A stretch of 64,000 nt of DNA from NCBI GenBank assembly GCA_036012125.1, contig DASCOS010000004.1:90094-154093 (forward strand), in the 5' to 3' direction. The stretch's first letter is position 1. Every line of letters starts with the position of its first letter. Shown here one piece after another: positions 18,256 to 27,935 of this stretch. The notes under the pieces are model-generated. The model saw only the letters and a list, made by a program, of their open reading frames with translations. It made no database searches and was not told where the DNA came from. This stretch comes from Vicinamibacterales bacterium (GTDB lineage: Bacteria; Acidobacteriota; Vicinamibacteria; Vicinamibacterales; UBA823). Position numbers and translations under genes: made by a program.

Positions 18256-19674
18256 ATGAACCGCACATTGTTACAGAAAGTCTGGGACGCACACCGAGTG
18301 CGCCATCTTCCAACTGGTCAGACCCAGATGTTCATTGGTCTTCATCTTGTGCATGAGGTGACAAGCCCACAAGCCTTTGACATGCTGCGCGGCCGCGGAT
18401 GGAAGGTAGAATTTCCCGAACGGACGTTTGCCACTGTTGACCACATCGTGCCAACCCGTGACCAGACTCGGCCATTCGCCGACGTGCTTGCTGAAGAGAT
18501 GTTGTCGGCACTCGAGCAAAACGCGAAGGAGTTCGGGGTACCGCTTTGGGATCTATCGAGCCCAAGACAGGGCATTGTCCACGTGATTGCTCCAGAACTC
18601 GGACTGACGCAACCGGGCATGACAATTGCGTGCGGTGATAGTCACACGTCCACGCATGGGGCGTTTGGTGCTGTAGCGTTCGGCATCGGCACGTCGCAAG
18701 TCCGCGACGTTCTGGCATCACAGTGTCTAGCTATCGACCCCTTAAAGGTGCGCCGGATTGATGTGACGGGTTCTCTTGGCCACGGCGTCTATGCAAAAGA
18801 TGTAATTCTCGAGATTATCCGTAGGCTTGGCGTAAAAGGTGGAGTTGGCTACGCCTACGAGTATGGTGGTGAAGTTCTCGATGGTATGACGATGGACGAG
18901 CGAATGACCGTGTGCAACATGTCGGTTGAGGGTGGCGCGCGCGTTGGTTACGTTAACCCCGACACCACGACGTTCGCCTATCTCGATGGTCTACCGTTCA
19001 CGCCATCCGGTGAATCATTTGAAACGGCTAAAACTTGGTGGGGGTCAATGGCCTCAGACACTGATGCCAACTACGATGATCGCGTCCAGATTGATGGCAC
19101 TGCCCTAGCGCCGGTCGTCACTTGGGGAATCAACCCGGGTCAGTCGGTCCAGGTCGGTGAGACAATCCCAGCGCCAACAGATGTTGGAGCAAAGGATCGG
19201 CCAGCGGTTACTGAAGCTCTGGAATTTATGGGACTTGATAGTGGCGCACCGATCGCCGGCACCAAGATTGACGTAGCGTTTATTGGCTCATGTACGAATT
19301 CCCGGCTGACAGATTTGCGCGAAGCCGCTCAAGTTATCGCCAAAAAACGAGTTTCACCCCACGTCACTGGTTTGGTCGTGCCCGGGTCGCAGGCAGTTCG
19401 TGTGGCTGCTGAGCAGGAGGGTCTCGATGAGATTTTCCGTGACGCTGGCTTCGAATGGCGCGGTGCGGGTTGTTCGATGTGCCTAGCGATGAACCCCGAC
19501 AAGCTTGAGGGCCGTCAGGTGTGCGCGTCGTCGTCCAATCGCAACTTTAAGGGTCGCCAAGGAAGTCCCACTGGCCGGACTCTCCTCATGAGCCCCGCAA
19601 TGGTTGCCGCTGCGGCAATCGCTGGTGAGATAACGGACGTACGTGCACTCATGCCAGTCAAAGAGGGTGCGTGA
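18256..19674 (+). CDS. leuC: 3-isopropylmalate dehydratase large subunit
   Basis: A 472-residue aconitase-family subunit for the second step of leucine synthesis, isomerising 2- to 3-isopropylmalate together with LeuD. The 4Fe-4S ligands are cysteines at about 346 (IGSCTNSR), 406 and 409 ([11 protein letters not shown]). [24 protein letters not shown] and VPTRDQ are standard LeuC blocks. Length is normal for the short bacterial LeuC. It overlaps leuD by four bases. A paired stem just upstream may regulate it. Confidence 0.96.
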   Translation: MNRTLLQKVWDAHRVRHLPTGQTQMFIGLHLVHEVTSPQAFDMLRGRGWKVEFPERTFATVDHIVPTRDQTRPFADVLAEEMLSALEQNAKEFGVPLWDLSSPRQGIVHVIAPELGLTQPGMTIACGDSHTSTHGAFGAVAFGIGTSQVRDVLASQCLAIDPLKVRRIDVTGSLGHGVYAKDVILEIIRRLGVKGGVGYAYEYGGEVLDGMTMDERMTVCNMSVEGGARVGYVNPDTTTFAYLDGLPFTPSGESFETAKTWWGSMASDTDANYDDRVQIDGTALAPVVTWGINPGQSVQVGETIPAPTDVGAKDRPAVTEALEFMGLDSGAPIAGTKIDVAFIGSCTNSRLTDLREAAQVIAKKRVSPHVTGLVVPGSQAVRVAAEQEGLDEIFRDAGFEWRGAGCSMCLAMNPDKLEGRQVCASSSNRNFKGRQGSPTGRTLLMSPAMVAAAAIAGEITDVRALMPVKEGA

Positions 19675-20294
19675 TGGGTGGTCAGAGCCACGCCGTGCCG
19701 AAGATTGAGCGTATTACCGGCACCGCGGTTCCGATGCGCGGCCAGGACATCGACACCGACCGGATTATTCCGGCCCGCTTTCTTCGGTCGGTGCGGTTCG
19801 AAGGGCTTGAGGCGCACGTATTTGAGGATGACCGAAAAGCGCTTATCGAAGCGGGTGCGCGGCATATCTTTGACCAGGCCCAGTATCAGGATGCGTCGAT
19901 TTTGTTGACCAACGCGAATTTTGGCTGTGGTTCTTCGCGTGAGCACGCGCCTCAGGCACTGAAACGCTGGGGCATCGAAGCTTGTGTCGGCGAATCGTTC
20001 TCGGAGATTTTTCTAGCGAATTCAACGGCTTTAGGACTTCCGTGCGCGACAGCGACGCCCGAGATAATCGAAGGACTAATGCACTCAGTGGAGGAGCAAC
20101 CTTGCCTGCCGATGGTTTTCGACCTCCACGCTCTAAGTATCCAAACCGGCGGTCAAACGGTTGAAGTGTCGATGGCGCCTGCCCCGCGCGAAGCGCTTCT
20201 ATCCGGGACCTGGGATGCGACCGGTCTTTTGCTTAGTCAGTTTGGCGAAGTTCGAGCCGTTGCGGAAAAGCTACCTTACGTCACTGGTTTTTGA
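19671..20294 (+). CDS. leuD: 3-isopropylmalate dehydratase small subunit
   Basis: A 207-residue swivel-domain subunit that completes isopropylmalate isomerase with LeuC. Characteristic blocks: [13 protein letters not shown] near the N-terminus, [15 protein letters not shown] (substrate-binding loop) and [16 protein letters not shown]. Length matches the family. It starts inside the leuC stop (ATGA overlap), which favours equal synthesis of the two subunits. Confidence 0.96.
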   Translation: MMGGQSHAVPKIERITGTAVPMRGQDIDTDRIIPARFLRSVRFEGLEAHVFEDDRKALIEAGARHIFDQAQYQDASILLTNANFGCGSSREHAPQALKRWGIEACVGESFSEIFLANSTALGLPCATATPEIIEGLMHSVEEQPCLPMVFDLHALSIQTGGQTVEVSMAPAPREALLSGTWDATGLLLSQFGEVRAVAEKLPYVTGF

Positions 20295-20324
20295 GTCCGT
20301 TGCAAATCCGTCCTTTTCGTTGTT

Positions 20325-21215
20325 TTAATCCAGTTTGCGTGCCGCTTGCTTCGCGGAATCAAGAAAGGCAGCTGCAGCGCGTGAGAACTCGCCAGACCGC
20401 CGGTAGACCAGTCGCACCTGACGCGGTAGGCGAAGCTGTGAAACCTTGACAACGGCAACTTGCTGACGAGAGATTTCTGTGAGAGCGCACCGGCGTGGCA
20501 GTAAGGCGACACCAAGCCCCATTTCCACCGCGCGCTTAATGCCATCGAGACTCGGGAATGACATCTGTATGTTTATTGGCGCATGACGCTGCTCGGACAG
20601 CCGCAGCACGCGCTCCCGTGCGGGGGACGGATCATTGTGTGCGATCACGGTCTGTCGTCCGAACTCCTCCATAGAAATTTCTTTCCTGGCAGCCAAGGGA
20701 TGGTCTGGGCTGGTGAGTAAGACGAGTTCGTCGGCTCCAATTGCCACTGAATTCAAGCCGCGCTCGGCTGGATCAAACGTGAGTACACCAAAATCCAGTG
20801 CTCCGTTAATCACCTCGTTTGCAACTTGTCGCGCGGGGATACGCCGTACTTCTACCTGGGCGTCCGGATGTGCGTTACGGAAGTGGCTTACGATGGGTAG
20901 TAATACATGCACTGCAGCCTCGTTAGCGCCGATCGTCACGCGCCCACGCCGGAAATCTTGTAACTCGCGGACCGCGTTTTCTGCTTCGTCGCGTAATTCA
21001 GTCAGGCGCCGTGCATAATCGAGCAGGATACGCCCTGCCTCGGTCAGTCGCCCGCCTTTCGAGGTGCGGTCAAAAAGTCGTTCGTCTAGTTCCTCCTCGA
21101 GGCGCCTTACTGCCTGACTGACAGCCGGCTGGGTTCGGTGCAGCTTCGCGGCAGCACGTGAGAAACTACGCTCTGAAGCAACAGTTAGAAACGTTTGCAG
21201 CTCAGCAAGATTCAT
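20325..21215 (-). CDS. LysR-family transcriptional regulator
   Basis: A 296-residue LysR-type regulator with the N-terminal winged helix (MNLAELQTFLTVASERSFSRAAAKLHRTQPAVSQAVRRLE) in residues 1-60 and a two-lobed effector-binding domain behind it. It lies between leuD and leuA, transcribed divergently from leuA, so leucine-pathway control is the obvious inference; the effector might be a pathway intermediate, as in other LysR systems beside biosynthetic genes. An AT-rich 15-base palindrome in the shared promoter region could be its operator. Confidence 0.9.
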   Translation of the reverse strand: MNLAELQTFLTVASERSFSRAAAKLHRTQPAVSQAVRRLEEELDERLFDRTSKGGRLTEAGRILLDYARRLTELRDEAENAVRELQDFRRGRVTIGANEAAVHVLLPIVSHFRNAHPDAQVEVRRIPARQVANEVINGALDFGVLTFDPAERGLNSVAIGADELVLLTSPDHPLAARKEISMEEFGRQTVIAHNDPSPARERVLRLSEQRHAPINIQMSFPSLDGIKRAVEMGLGVALLPRRCALTEISRQQVAVVKVSQLRLPRQVRLVYRRSGEFSRAAAAFLDSAKQAARKLD

Positions 21216-21245
21216 GGGCAGATTTCAGGCTCGAATATATAATAT

Positions 21246-21260
21246 CTATTTATTAAATAG
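21246..21260. promoter_or_regulatory. AT-rich palindrome, candidate LysR operator
   Basis: CTATTTA-T-TAAATAG is a perfect 7-bp inverted repeat around one base. It sits in the 111-base gap between the divergent lysR and leuA genes, in a markedly AT-rich patch (about 21234-21272). LysR proteins usually bind interrupted AT-rich dyads in such gaps. A possible leuA -35 (TTGACG, 21275-21280) follows; a -10 (TACAAG near 21299) is weak. Confidence 0.5.
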
Positions 21261-21326
21261 TAATAATTATAATCTTGACGAAGGTTCGATTTGGGGCGTA
21301 CAAGGACACTTGAGGGGTTACCTTTC

Positions 21327-22529
21327 ATGACGACTGAACGGTTGCAGATTTTTGACACGTCGCTGCGTGACGGTGAGCAGGCGCCGGGATTCTCTCTGCG
21401 AATTGATGAAAAGCTCAGGTTGGCCAGGCAGCTTGACGCGTTGGGCGTCGATATCATTGAGGCTGGTTTTCCGATCGCGTCGAAGGACGATGCCGAGTCC
21501 GTGCGTCGAGTAGCGAAGGAGGTCAGGCGACCAGTAATTGCGAGTCTGGCGCGCTCCCGGCGCGCTGATATCGAATGTGCCGGTGAAGCCGTTGAAGGTG
21601 CTGAGCGCAGTCGAATTCACACGTTCCTCGCCACCTCCGACCTCCACCTTGAGCACAAGCTTCACATGTCACGCGAACAGTGTCAGGAAGCTGCGGTCGA
21701 TGGTGTGAAGCTGGCTCGACAGTACACCGACAATGTTCAGTTTTCAGCCGAGGACGCATTGCGCACGGACATCGACTTTCTCTGCCAGGTCGTCGAAGCG
21801 ACGATTTCGGCTGGTGCGACAACAATCAATTTGCCCGACACGGTTGGCTACTCGACACCGGATGAAATTTTTGATTTCTTTACAACCATTATCACGCGTG
21901 TCCCGAACTCCGATAAGGCTGTTTTCAGTGCGCATTGCCACGACGACCTTGGCCTCGCCGTTGCGAATACTTTGGCGGCGTTACGGGCAGGTGTAAGGCA
22001 AGTTGAATGCACGATTAATGGGATTGGTGAGCGCGCCGGCAATGCGTCGCTTGAGGAGATTGTAATGGCAACTCGGGTGCGGGCAGACCGTCTACCGTTC
22101 GCGACCGGAATCAACACGGAGGCCATTTATGAAACCAGTCAATTGCTCTCAGCGTTGACTGGTGAGGCGGTACAGGCCAATAAGGCGATCGTTGGACGTA
22201 ACGCGTTCGCTCACGAGGCTGGTATCCACCAAGACGGTATGCTAAAGGATCGACGCACTTACGAGATTATGAAGCCTGAAGATGTTGGGGTTTCGCAGAC
22301 TACACTCGTGCTTGGTAAGCATTCGGGACGGCATGCCGTGCAGAATCGCTGCGTGGAACTCGGCTACGAACTTAGCCGGTACGAGCTTGATCAGATTTAT
22401 CAACGCATGATCCGTCTAGCCGATGCCCAGAAGACCGTTGGTGATGAGGACTTGGTTGCGATGATCGAGACAGTGCATATGGAGGAGACTGAATCAGAAT
22501 CAACAGCAGCCGGTGCCAAGTCGGCATAA
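21327..22529 (+). CDS. leuA: 2-isopropylmalate synthase, short form without regulatory domain
   Basis: A 400-residue enzyme that condenses acetyl-CoA with 2-oxoisovalerate in the first committed step of leucine synthesis. Catalytic barrel blocks: [54 protein letters not shown] (metal-binding H-x-H) and [17 protein letters not shown]; then the linker subdomain [12 protein letters not shown]. It stops soon after [11 protein letters not shown], where usual LeuA proteins continue for over 100 residues of leucine-sensing domain. ATG 21327 is chosen for its ribosome site (GAGGGG) and N-terminal fit; the open frame reaches back to 21291. leuB follows after 121 bases. Confidence 0.93.
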   Translation: MTTERLQIFDTSLRDGEQAPGFSLRIDEKLRLARQLDALGVDIIEAGFPIASKDDAESVRRVAKEVRRPVIASLARSRRADIECAGEAVEGAERSRIHTFLATSDLHLEHKLHMSREQCQEAAVDGVKLARQYTDNVQFSAEDALRTDIDFLCQVVEATISAGATTINLPDTVGYSTPDEIFDFFTTIITRVPNSDKAVFSAHCHDDLGLAVANTLAALRAGVRQVECTINGIGERAGNASLEEIVMATRVRADRLPFATGINTEAIYETSQLLSALTGEAVQANKAIVGRNAFAHEAGIHQDGMLKDRRTYEIMKPEDVGVSQTTLVLGKHSGRHAVQNRCVELGYELSRYELDQIYQRMIRLADAQKTVGDEDLVAMIETVHMEETESESTAAGAKSA

Positions 22530-22650
22530 GGGACTCGGGTCGGCAAGAGGTATCGCCTAGTTCATCCAACGCAACATCAAATCTGCATTGACGGGAACGT
22601 TCATCTGCCTATAGGTCTGGCCGATTCCGTCGTGTCTTGGTCGGAGAAGA

Positions 22651-23742
22651 ATGGGGAGTTCGATGAAGGTTGCCACAATTGCTCTATTGCCGGGAGACGG
22701 GATCGGCCCGGAGGTGACTGCTGCTGCCAGTAGCGTCCTGAAAGCCGTGGAGGATCGTTTCGGTCACGCTTTTGACCTTCGAACCTATGCGGTGGGTGGT
22801 GCGGCGCTGGATGCAGGCTACCCCCCATTGCCAACCGAGACGCTTGAGGGTTGTCTCGGAGCCGACGGAATCTTCCTCGGCGCGGTTGGCCATCCCAAGT
22901 TTGACGACAAGGCGCCAGAAGAGCGCCCTGAAGCGGCAATTTTAAAGCTCCGCCGTGAGCTGGAGGCATTCGCAAACCTTCGGCCTGCGCGGGTCTGGCC
23001 GGGCCTAGAAAATGGAGGCTCACTTAAGCCTGAGGTCGTGAAAGGCGTCGATATCTTAGTTGTCCGTGAGTTAACTGGTGGTTTGTACTACGGCCTGCCT
23101 CGTGGCGTTGCTGAAGACGGTCAGTCAGCCTTCAACACCATGCGCTATTCGGTTGAGGAAATCGAACGGATCGCCACCGTCGCGTTTGAAAGTGCACGCC
23201 TCCGCGGGAAACGGGTCACCTCTGTAGACAAAGCCAACGTCCTCGAAACCTCAAGACTCTGGCGGAAGGTTGTGACGGACGCCGGTAAGCGGTACCCGGA
23301 TATTGAACTAAGCCATGAGTATGTTGATGCATGCGCCCTGCTAATTGCGTCAAAACCTGATCGTTACGATGTCATCCTTACGGAGAATCTGTTCGGCGAT
23401 ATTTTGTCGGATGAATCCGGTGCCATTGTGGGTTCGTTAGGCCTGTTGCCATCGGCGAGTGTCGGCGGAAAAGTCGGCCTCTTTGAGCCGGTTCACGGGT
23501 CGGCACCAGACATCGCGAACGAGAACAAGGCAAATCCGATTGGTGCAATTGGCTCAGTGGCGATGCTCTTGCGGCATTCACTGAAGCTAGACGTTGAGGC
23601 GACGGCTGTGGAGCAAGCGATCGGTGATACCCTTGCGGCCGGTTATCGTACGGTCGACTTGGTCCCGATGGACAATAAGCCACCGGTCGGCTCAAAGGCG
23701 ATGACTACCGCCATCATCGAACAATTCCACGCTGCAGCATAA
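22651..23742 (+). CDS. leuB: 3-isopropylmalate dehydrogenase
   Basis: A 363-residue NAD-dependent dehydrogenase that oxidises and decarboxylates 3-isopropylmalate, third step of the leucine branch. Signature blocks: ALLPGDGIGPEVT, LKLRRELEAFANLRPAR, DILVVRELTGGLYYG, TSVDKANVLETSRLWR, ENLFGDILSDESGAIVGSLGLLPSAS and FEPVHGSAPDIANENKANPIG. Full length. ATG 22651 has GGAGAAG close upstream; ATG 22663 (also with a G-rich site) gives the more usual N-terminus. Likely cotranscribed with leuA. Confidence 0.96.
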   Translation: MGSSMKVATIALLPGDGIGPEVTAAASSVLKAVEDRFGHAFDLRTYAVGGAALDAGYPPLPTETLEGCLGADGIFLGAVGHPKFDDKAPEERPEAAILKLRRELEAFANLRPARVWPGLENGGSLKPEVVKGVDILVVRELTGGLYYGLPRGVAEDGQSAFNTMRYSVEEIERIATVAFESARLRGKRVTSVDKANVLETSRLWRKVVTDAGKRYPDIELSHEYVDACALLIASKPDRYDVILTENLFGDILSDESGAIVGSLGLLPSASVGGKVGLFEPVHGSAPDIANENKANPIGAIGSVAMLLRHSLKLDVEATAVEQAIGDTLAAGYRTVDLVPMDNKPPVGSKAMTTAIIEQFHAAA

Positions 23743-23814
23743 GGTCACAGACTAGAAACCGGTTGCTGCGGTATCCTTAGGAACGGGCTGTGTTCTAGGC
23801 GCAGTGCCATGACA

Positions 23815-23908
<94 letters not shown>

Positions 23909-24013
23909 GTTCTGTATTGGTCGCCCTACGTGTGACGCGGGTGTGCCAAGAGCGTCAAAGGAGCGATCTTTCTCTCATGTTCTGGCGAAGAACACGTGAG
24001 GATTGTGTAGTAG

Positions 24014-24364
24014 AACCTTCGGGGACCCTCTCGAAGGGGGCAGGAGGCACTTGAATCGACCACCGAAGGCCTTCTCGAGGGACTTAGACCATCGAAGGGG
24101 CGCGAGGTGGTGCTTGAGAACTGCGTTCTCTGTCACTCGACAGCGATCATTCTTTCGAGTCACATGAACCGCAACCGGTGGGACGAGGTGATCACTTGGA
24201 TGCAAGACGAGCATAACCTGTGGCCGCTTGAAACTGTCGACCGAGCACTTATCCTAGATTATCTTGAAACCACCCAAGGAGAGTTGGCATTTAACGATGA
24301 CCAACTCAATCTAAGATCGAGTCCATGGGCTTGGCCTTTCTACCGACCGAATCCGATCTGGTAA
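24014..24364 (+). pseudogene. c-type cytochrome remnant (no signal peptide)
   Basis: The frame ending at 24364 encodes a single c-type haem site, CVLCHS, followed by MNRNRWDEVITWM and ILDYLETT. This pattern (CxxCH, then a W-x-x-x-x-x-W-M helix and a DYL end) is typical of small monohaem cytochromes that serve dehydrogenases. The in-frame sequence upstream (EGLLEGLRPSKGREVVLENC) also resembles the family but is cut by TAG at 24011, and no reading frame supplies a signal peptide, which any cytochrome c needs. Within the frame only GTG (24107, 24110) could start translation. Probably a decayed gene left next to the tRNA; a short active gene is less likely. Confidence 0.5.
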
Positions 24365-24477
24365 TAGTTTGGTAGCTGTTTATCGCACTCTTTCCGGCGC
24401 GTAGAGTGGACGCAGCAGTGATGATGCTAGCTTAGGTCGGAATTCGGGACTTGGGTTGAGAAACTCATGAAAGGGGC

Positions 24478-24975
24478 ATGATGATATTCAGAAATCGCAC
24501 AGACGTTGCCACACTAATCACTTTGGCTGTTCTAATCGTTGTAATCCCGATGATCGTCGCGTCGGATGGCAAGGCATCCACGCGGCAGGTAATGGAAGAG
24601 CGGCAGGTTATCAGGCCCGAGACCTACCCATATTTCGGACTGCCCTACAGCCCAGGTATTCTGACCGGCGACACCTTGTACATCGCCGGACATCTCGGAC
24701 GCGATCCGGTAACTACCAATTTGGTGTCTGGTGGCATCGAATTAGAAACGCGGCAATCCCTGGCGAACATCCGTGAGGTGCTGCTGGCTGCCGGGATGGA
24801 TTTTGAGAACGTCGTATCGGTGACCGCCTACATAGTGGACATCGATGAATTCGCAACGTTCAATGAGGTGTACCGTGAGTATTTTCCCGAGAATCCCCCT
24901 GCGCGGGCGACCGTCCAGGTGGCGGCGTTGAACGTTGGTGCAAAGGTCGAACTACAGATGATCGCGGTCCGCTAG
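24478..24975 (+). CDS. RidA/YjgF-family protein with N-terminal membrane signal
   Basis: A 165-residue RidA-family protein. Residues ~38-165 form the RidA fold (YSPGILTGDTLYIAGHLGRD, LANIREVLLAAGMDFENVVSVTAYIVDI, PPARATVQVAAL), including the conserved arginine used for imine/enamine substrate binding (PPARA). Unlike cytosolic RidA (about 130 residues) it has an added N-terminal hydrophobic segment (LITLAVLIVVIPMIVAS), so it is exported or membrane-tethered. ATG 24478 follows AAAGGGG. Its stop codon overlaps that of the convergent mannonate-dehydratase-like gene. Family members deaminate reactive enamines, but an exported one probably acts on something else. Confidence 0.85.
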   Translation: MMIFRNRTDVATLITLAVLIVVIPMIVASDGKASTRQVMEERQVIRPETYPYFGLPYSPGILTGDTLYIAGHLGRDPVTTNLVSGGIELETRQSLANIREVLLAAGMDFENVVSVTAYIVDIDEFATFNEVYREYFPENPPARATVQVAALNVGAKVELQMIAVR

Positions 24976-26063
24976 GCTAACGTATCAACTGCCTGAATGA
25001 GCCCCTTGATATAACCATACCCGAACGCAAACGCCTGACGCCCATTCGGGTCGTCTGGGTGGCGTGGCATATGATCGGGCATAACCATATAAGGGTAATC
25101 AACTTCCTTGAGGGTCATCATGACTCGCACCATGTCCATGTCACCCTCGTCGGGGAAGACCTCCTGGAAATCGTCTCGCCTGCCGAGGATGTTACGGAAA
25201 TGGATATTGAAGATCTTTCGCCTCGAGCCAAAGTAGCGAATTACGTCGTGAATCTCCTCGGCAGGATTTTCCAGCATCTCAGCGGTGGTACCCAGACACA
25301 GATTGAGACCGTGGTGTGAGTTTTCCTTAATGTTCACGAATTTTTTGAGGCCGTCGACTGTACCGAGTACCCGGGCAATGCCATGAAACCCCTCGGGCGA
25401 TACCCCCGGGTCGTGTGGATGGCAGGCCAGTCGAATGTCGTATTCCTCGGCCACTGGGATGACCCGTTCGAGAAAATACGTGATGCGTTCCCACATTTCA
25501 TCTGCCGCCACTTCACCCGCGCGCGTCTCGATATTCGGGTCGGCATCCACCAAGCGCCATGTACTGTAGCTAGTGCCGCCACGGCCACGCGTGGGATCGG
25601 TACGGAGTACGCCCAGTAATGATAGGTTGTACTTGATGGCCGGAATACCAGCTTCGGAACAGCGCCGAATAATCTCGCAGGCTTCGTCAATCTCCTTTTG
25701 ACGCTCAGGATCCTGACCTAGCATGATTGCCTTACGGTCGGCGCGATCGATGTGTGACGATGACATGAACGGAAACTGGACCATGTCCAACGAAATGCCG
25801 TGCAATTCGCAACGCTCACGCAGCTGCTGTAGCCGTGGTCCCGTCCAGCCGTCAGTTTCTGGATAGCCGCAGATGTGTTCAATGCCGTGACGCCTGAAGT
25901 ACAGCAACATCTCATCGGTCGTCGGTGACCGCTGGGTACCCACCGTCATCCGAACCCGTGGTCGGCGCTTGGCTTCGGGAAGCGTTCTGGTGACTTGGCA
26001 TCCTGTAATGGAAAGCGCTCCTGCCACTCCACCAGTCAACGACACAAATGTTCGTCGGTCCAT
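24972..26063 (-). CDS. Exported mannonate dehydratase-like TIM-barrel protein
   Basis: A 363-residue protein resembling D-mannonate dehydratase (UxuA) and related sugar isomerase/dehydratase barrels. The N-terminus MDRRTFVSLTGG ... SITGC looks like a Tat-type lipoprotein signal. Blocks in UxuA order: PAIKYNLSLLG, ACHPHDPG, NIHFRNI, FPDEGDMDMV and MPDHMPRHPDD, ending FGYGYIKGLIQA. The metal-binding His/Cys positions of UxuA appear partly kept. UxuA itself is cytosolic, so an exported version is unusual; the substrate may be a hexuronate-like sugar but is not shown. ATG 26063 has AAAGGA upstream. Confidence 0.75.
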   Translation of the reverse strand: MDRRTFVSLTGGVAGALSITGCQVTRTLPEAKRRPRVRMTVGTQRSPTTDEMLLYFRRHGIEHICGYPETDGWTGPRLQQLRERCELHGISLDMVQFPFMSSSHIDRADRKAIMLGQDPERQKEIDEACEIIRRCSEAGIPAIKYNLSLLGVLRTDPTRGRGGTSYSTWRLVDADPNIETRAGEVAADEMWERITYFLERVIPVAEEYDIRLACHPHDPGVSPEGFHGIARVLGTVDGLKKFVNIKENSHHGLNLCLGTTAEMLENPAEEIHDVIRYFGSRRKIFNIHFRNILGRRDDFQEVFPDEGDMDMVRVMMTLKEVDYPYMVMPDHMPRHPDDPNGRQAFAFGYGYIKGLIQAVDTLA

Positions 26064-26193
26064 CCGTTTATCCTTTCTTTTATGGGAACCTAGACAGCAT
26101 ACACTCGATAGGCTTCAGAACTGGCCATAGTTGCATTGATCAGGCGGCCTCACATACTCTTCCGGGACACAAAGTTCGAGTCGGGGGTGCACA

Positions 26194-27900
26194 ATGGTGG
26201 GTATGAGAACGCGAAGCACGTTGGTCGGTGTGTATTTGTCCATGACGGTTGTCTTAAGCCTTGGGTGCGGTCCCGGGCTCGAGCCAGCCGACCTCGTGTT
26301 GCATAACGGCAAGATTGTGACAGTCGACGACGCCAATCCCGAGGCGCAAGCGTTAGCAGTGCGTGGCAATGAAATCGTCGCAGTTGGCACGAATGACGAG
26401 GTTGACGCCTACCGCAGTGAGATGACCACGGTCATCGACCTAGATGGGCGGCTGGCTATTCCGGGTTTCATCGAGGGTCACGGCCACTTTCTCGGTGTCG
26501 GTAACGCGCAGATGCAATTGCGCCTAATGGACACGCAGAACTGGGAGGAGGTCGTGTCGATGGTGGCCGCGGCCGTCGAACAGGTAGAGCCGGGTCAACT
26601 TATCCGAGGTCGGGGCTGGCACCAGGAGAAATGGGACCCGCTGCCGGAGCCGAATATCGAAGGCTTTCCCTTTCACGACCGTCTGAGTGAAGTTTCACCT
26701 GACAATCCGGTGTTGCTGACCCACGCCAGTGGGCACGCAACGTTTGCGAACGCTCGGGCGATGGAGATGTCAGGCATCACGCGTAACACGCCGAACCCCG
26801 ACGGTGGCGAAATTCTTCGGGATTCCCGCAATAATCCGATTGGTGTATTTCGAGAAACAGCATCCCGCCTGCTGAGTGCCGCCTCAGCTGATGCGACTCC
26901 ACCGGACCCCCGTCGACAAGTCGAACTGGCTGTGGCGGAGGCCCTATCCAAGGGCGTGACCAGTTTCCAGGATGCGGGCTCGTCGTTTGAGACTGTCGAT
27001 CTGTTGAAGAGCATGGTGGATGACGGAAGCTTGGGGATTCGACTTTGGGTAATGCTCAGGGAATCGAACGAGGCTTTGGCCGCGCGAGGCGCCGACTATC
27101 GGATGGTTGGCTATGGCGATAACCATTTGACAGTACGGGCGATTAAGCGCTCTATCGATGGAGCACTGGGCTCCCGCGGTGCCTGGCTTCTGGAACCGTA
27201 CAGTGACTCGCCGGAGAGTACTGGATTAAACACGACGACACCGGAGTCGATTAGCAACACAGCTGCTTGGGCGATTGCTAATGATTTTCAGCTGTGCGTC
27301 CACGCGATTGGGGATCGCGCTAATCGAGAGACGCTCGATATTTTTCAGCGTGTGTTTGAGGCGAATCCGGATAAAAGCGACCTCCGCTGGCGGGACGAGC
27401 ACACCCAGCATCTGCATCCTGATGACATTCCACGCTTTGCAGAACTCGGTGTGATCGCATCGATGCAGGGGGTGCATTGCACGTCTGATGCGCCCTACGT
27501 GGTGGCACGCCTTGGTGAGCAGCGTGCCGAGCAGGGTGCTTATGTCTGGAAAACGCTGCTAGAAACAGGGGCGGTGGTTTCCAATGGTACCGACGCACCA
27601 GTCGAGGACGTTAGTCCACTCGCTAGCTATTACGCAACGGTATCGCGCAAGCTAGCCGATGGGTCCGTGTTCTACCCCGACCAGCGACTCAGTCGGTTGG
27701 AAGCACTCCAGACCTATACCATCAATGCGGCGTTCGCAGCGTTTGAAGAGGATATTAAGGGCTCGTTGAGCGTTGGGAAGCTTGCGGATATCACCGTACT
27801 GTCGAAGGATGTCATGACGATTTCAGAAGACGAGATTCCGTCAACCGAGGTGTTGTACACGATCGTAGGTGGCAAGGTGATGTACTCGCAAAGCAACTAA
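26194..27900 (+). CDS. Amidohydrolase family lipoprotein (YtcJ-like)
   Basis: A 568-residue metal-dependent hydrolase, exported as a lipoprotein (signal ending LSLGCG). It belongs to the YtcJ-like amidohydrolase group: ADLVLHNGKIVTVD at the start of the mature domain, IPGFIEGHGHF as the H-x-H metal motif (Glu replaces the more common Asp/Ser lead-in), FQLCVHAIGDRAN, EHTQHLHPDD and SNGTDAPVEDVSP, and the C-terminal GKLADITVLS return strand. It probably hydrolyses an amide or cyclic C-N bond; the substrate cannot be inferred from the neighbours. ATG 26194 or 26203. Confidence 0.87.
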   Translation: MVGMRTRSTLVGVYLSMTVVLSLGCGPGLEPADLVLHNGKIVTVDDANPEAQALAVRGNEIVAVGTNDEVDAYRSEMTTVIDLDGRLAIPGFIEGHGHFLGVGNAQMQLRLMDTQNWEEVVSMVAAAVEQVEPGQLIRGRGWHQEKWDPLPEPNIEGFPFHDRLSEVSPDNPVLLTHASGHATFANARAMEMSGITRNTPNPDGGEILRDSRNNPIGVFRETASRLLSAASADATPPDPRRQVELAVAEALSKGVTSFQDAGSSFETVDLLKSMVDDGSLGIRLWVMLRESNEALAARGADYRMVGYGDNHLTVRAIKRSIDGALGSRGAWLLEPYSDSPESTGLNTTTPESISNTAAWAIANDFQLCVHAIGDRANRETLDIFQRVFEANPDKSDLRWRDEHTQHLHPDDIPRFAELGVIASMQGVHCTSDAPYVVARLGEQRAEQGAYVWKTLLETGAVVSNGTDAPVEDVSPLASYYATVSRKLADGSVFYPDQRLSRLEALQTYTINAAFAAFEEDIKGSLSVGKLADITVLSKDVMTISEDEIPSTEVLYTIVGGKVMYSQSN

Positions 27901-27935
27901 TGGATTGAATGGTGGAAATGGCGGCAAATGGTCGG

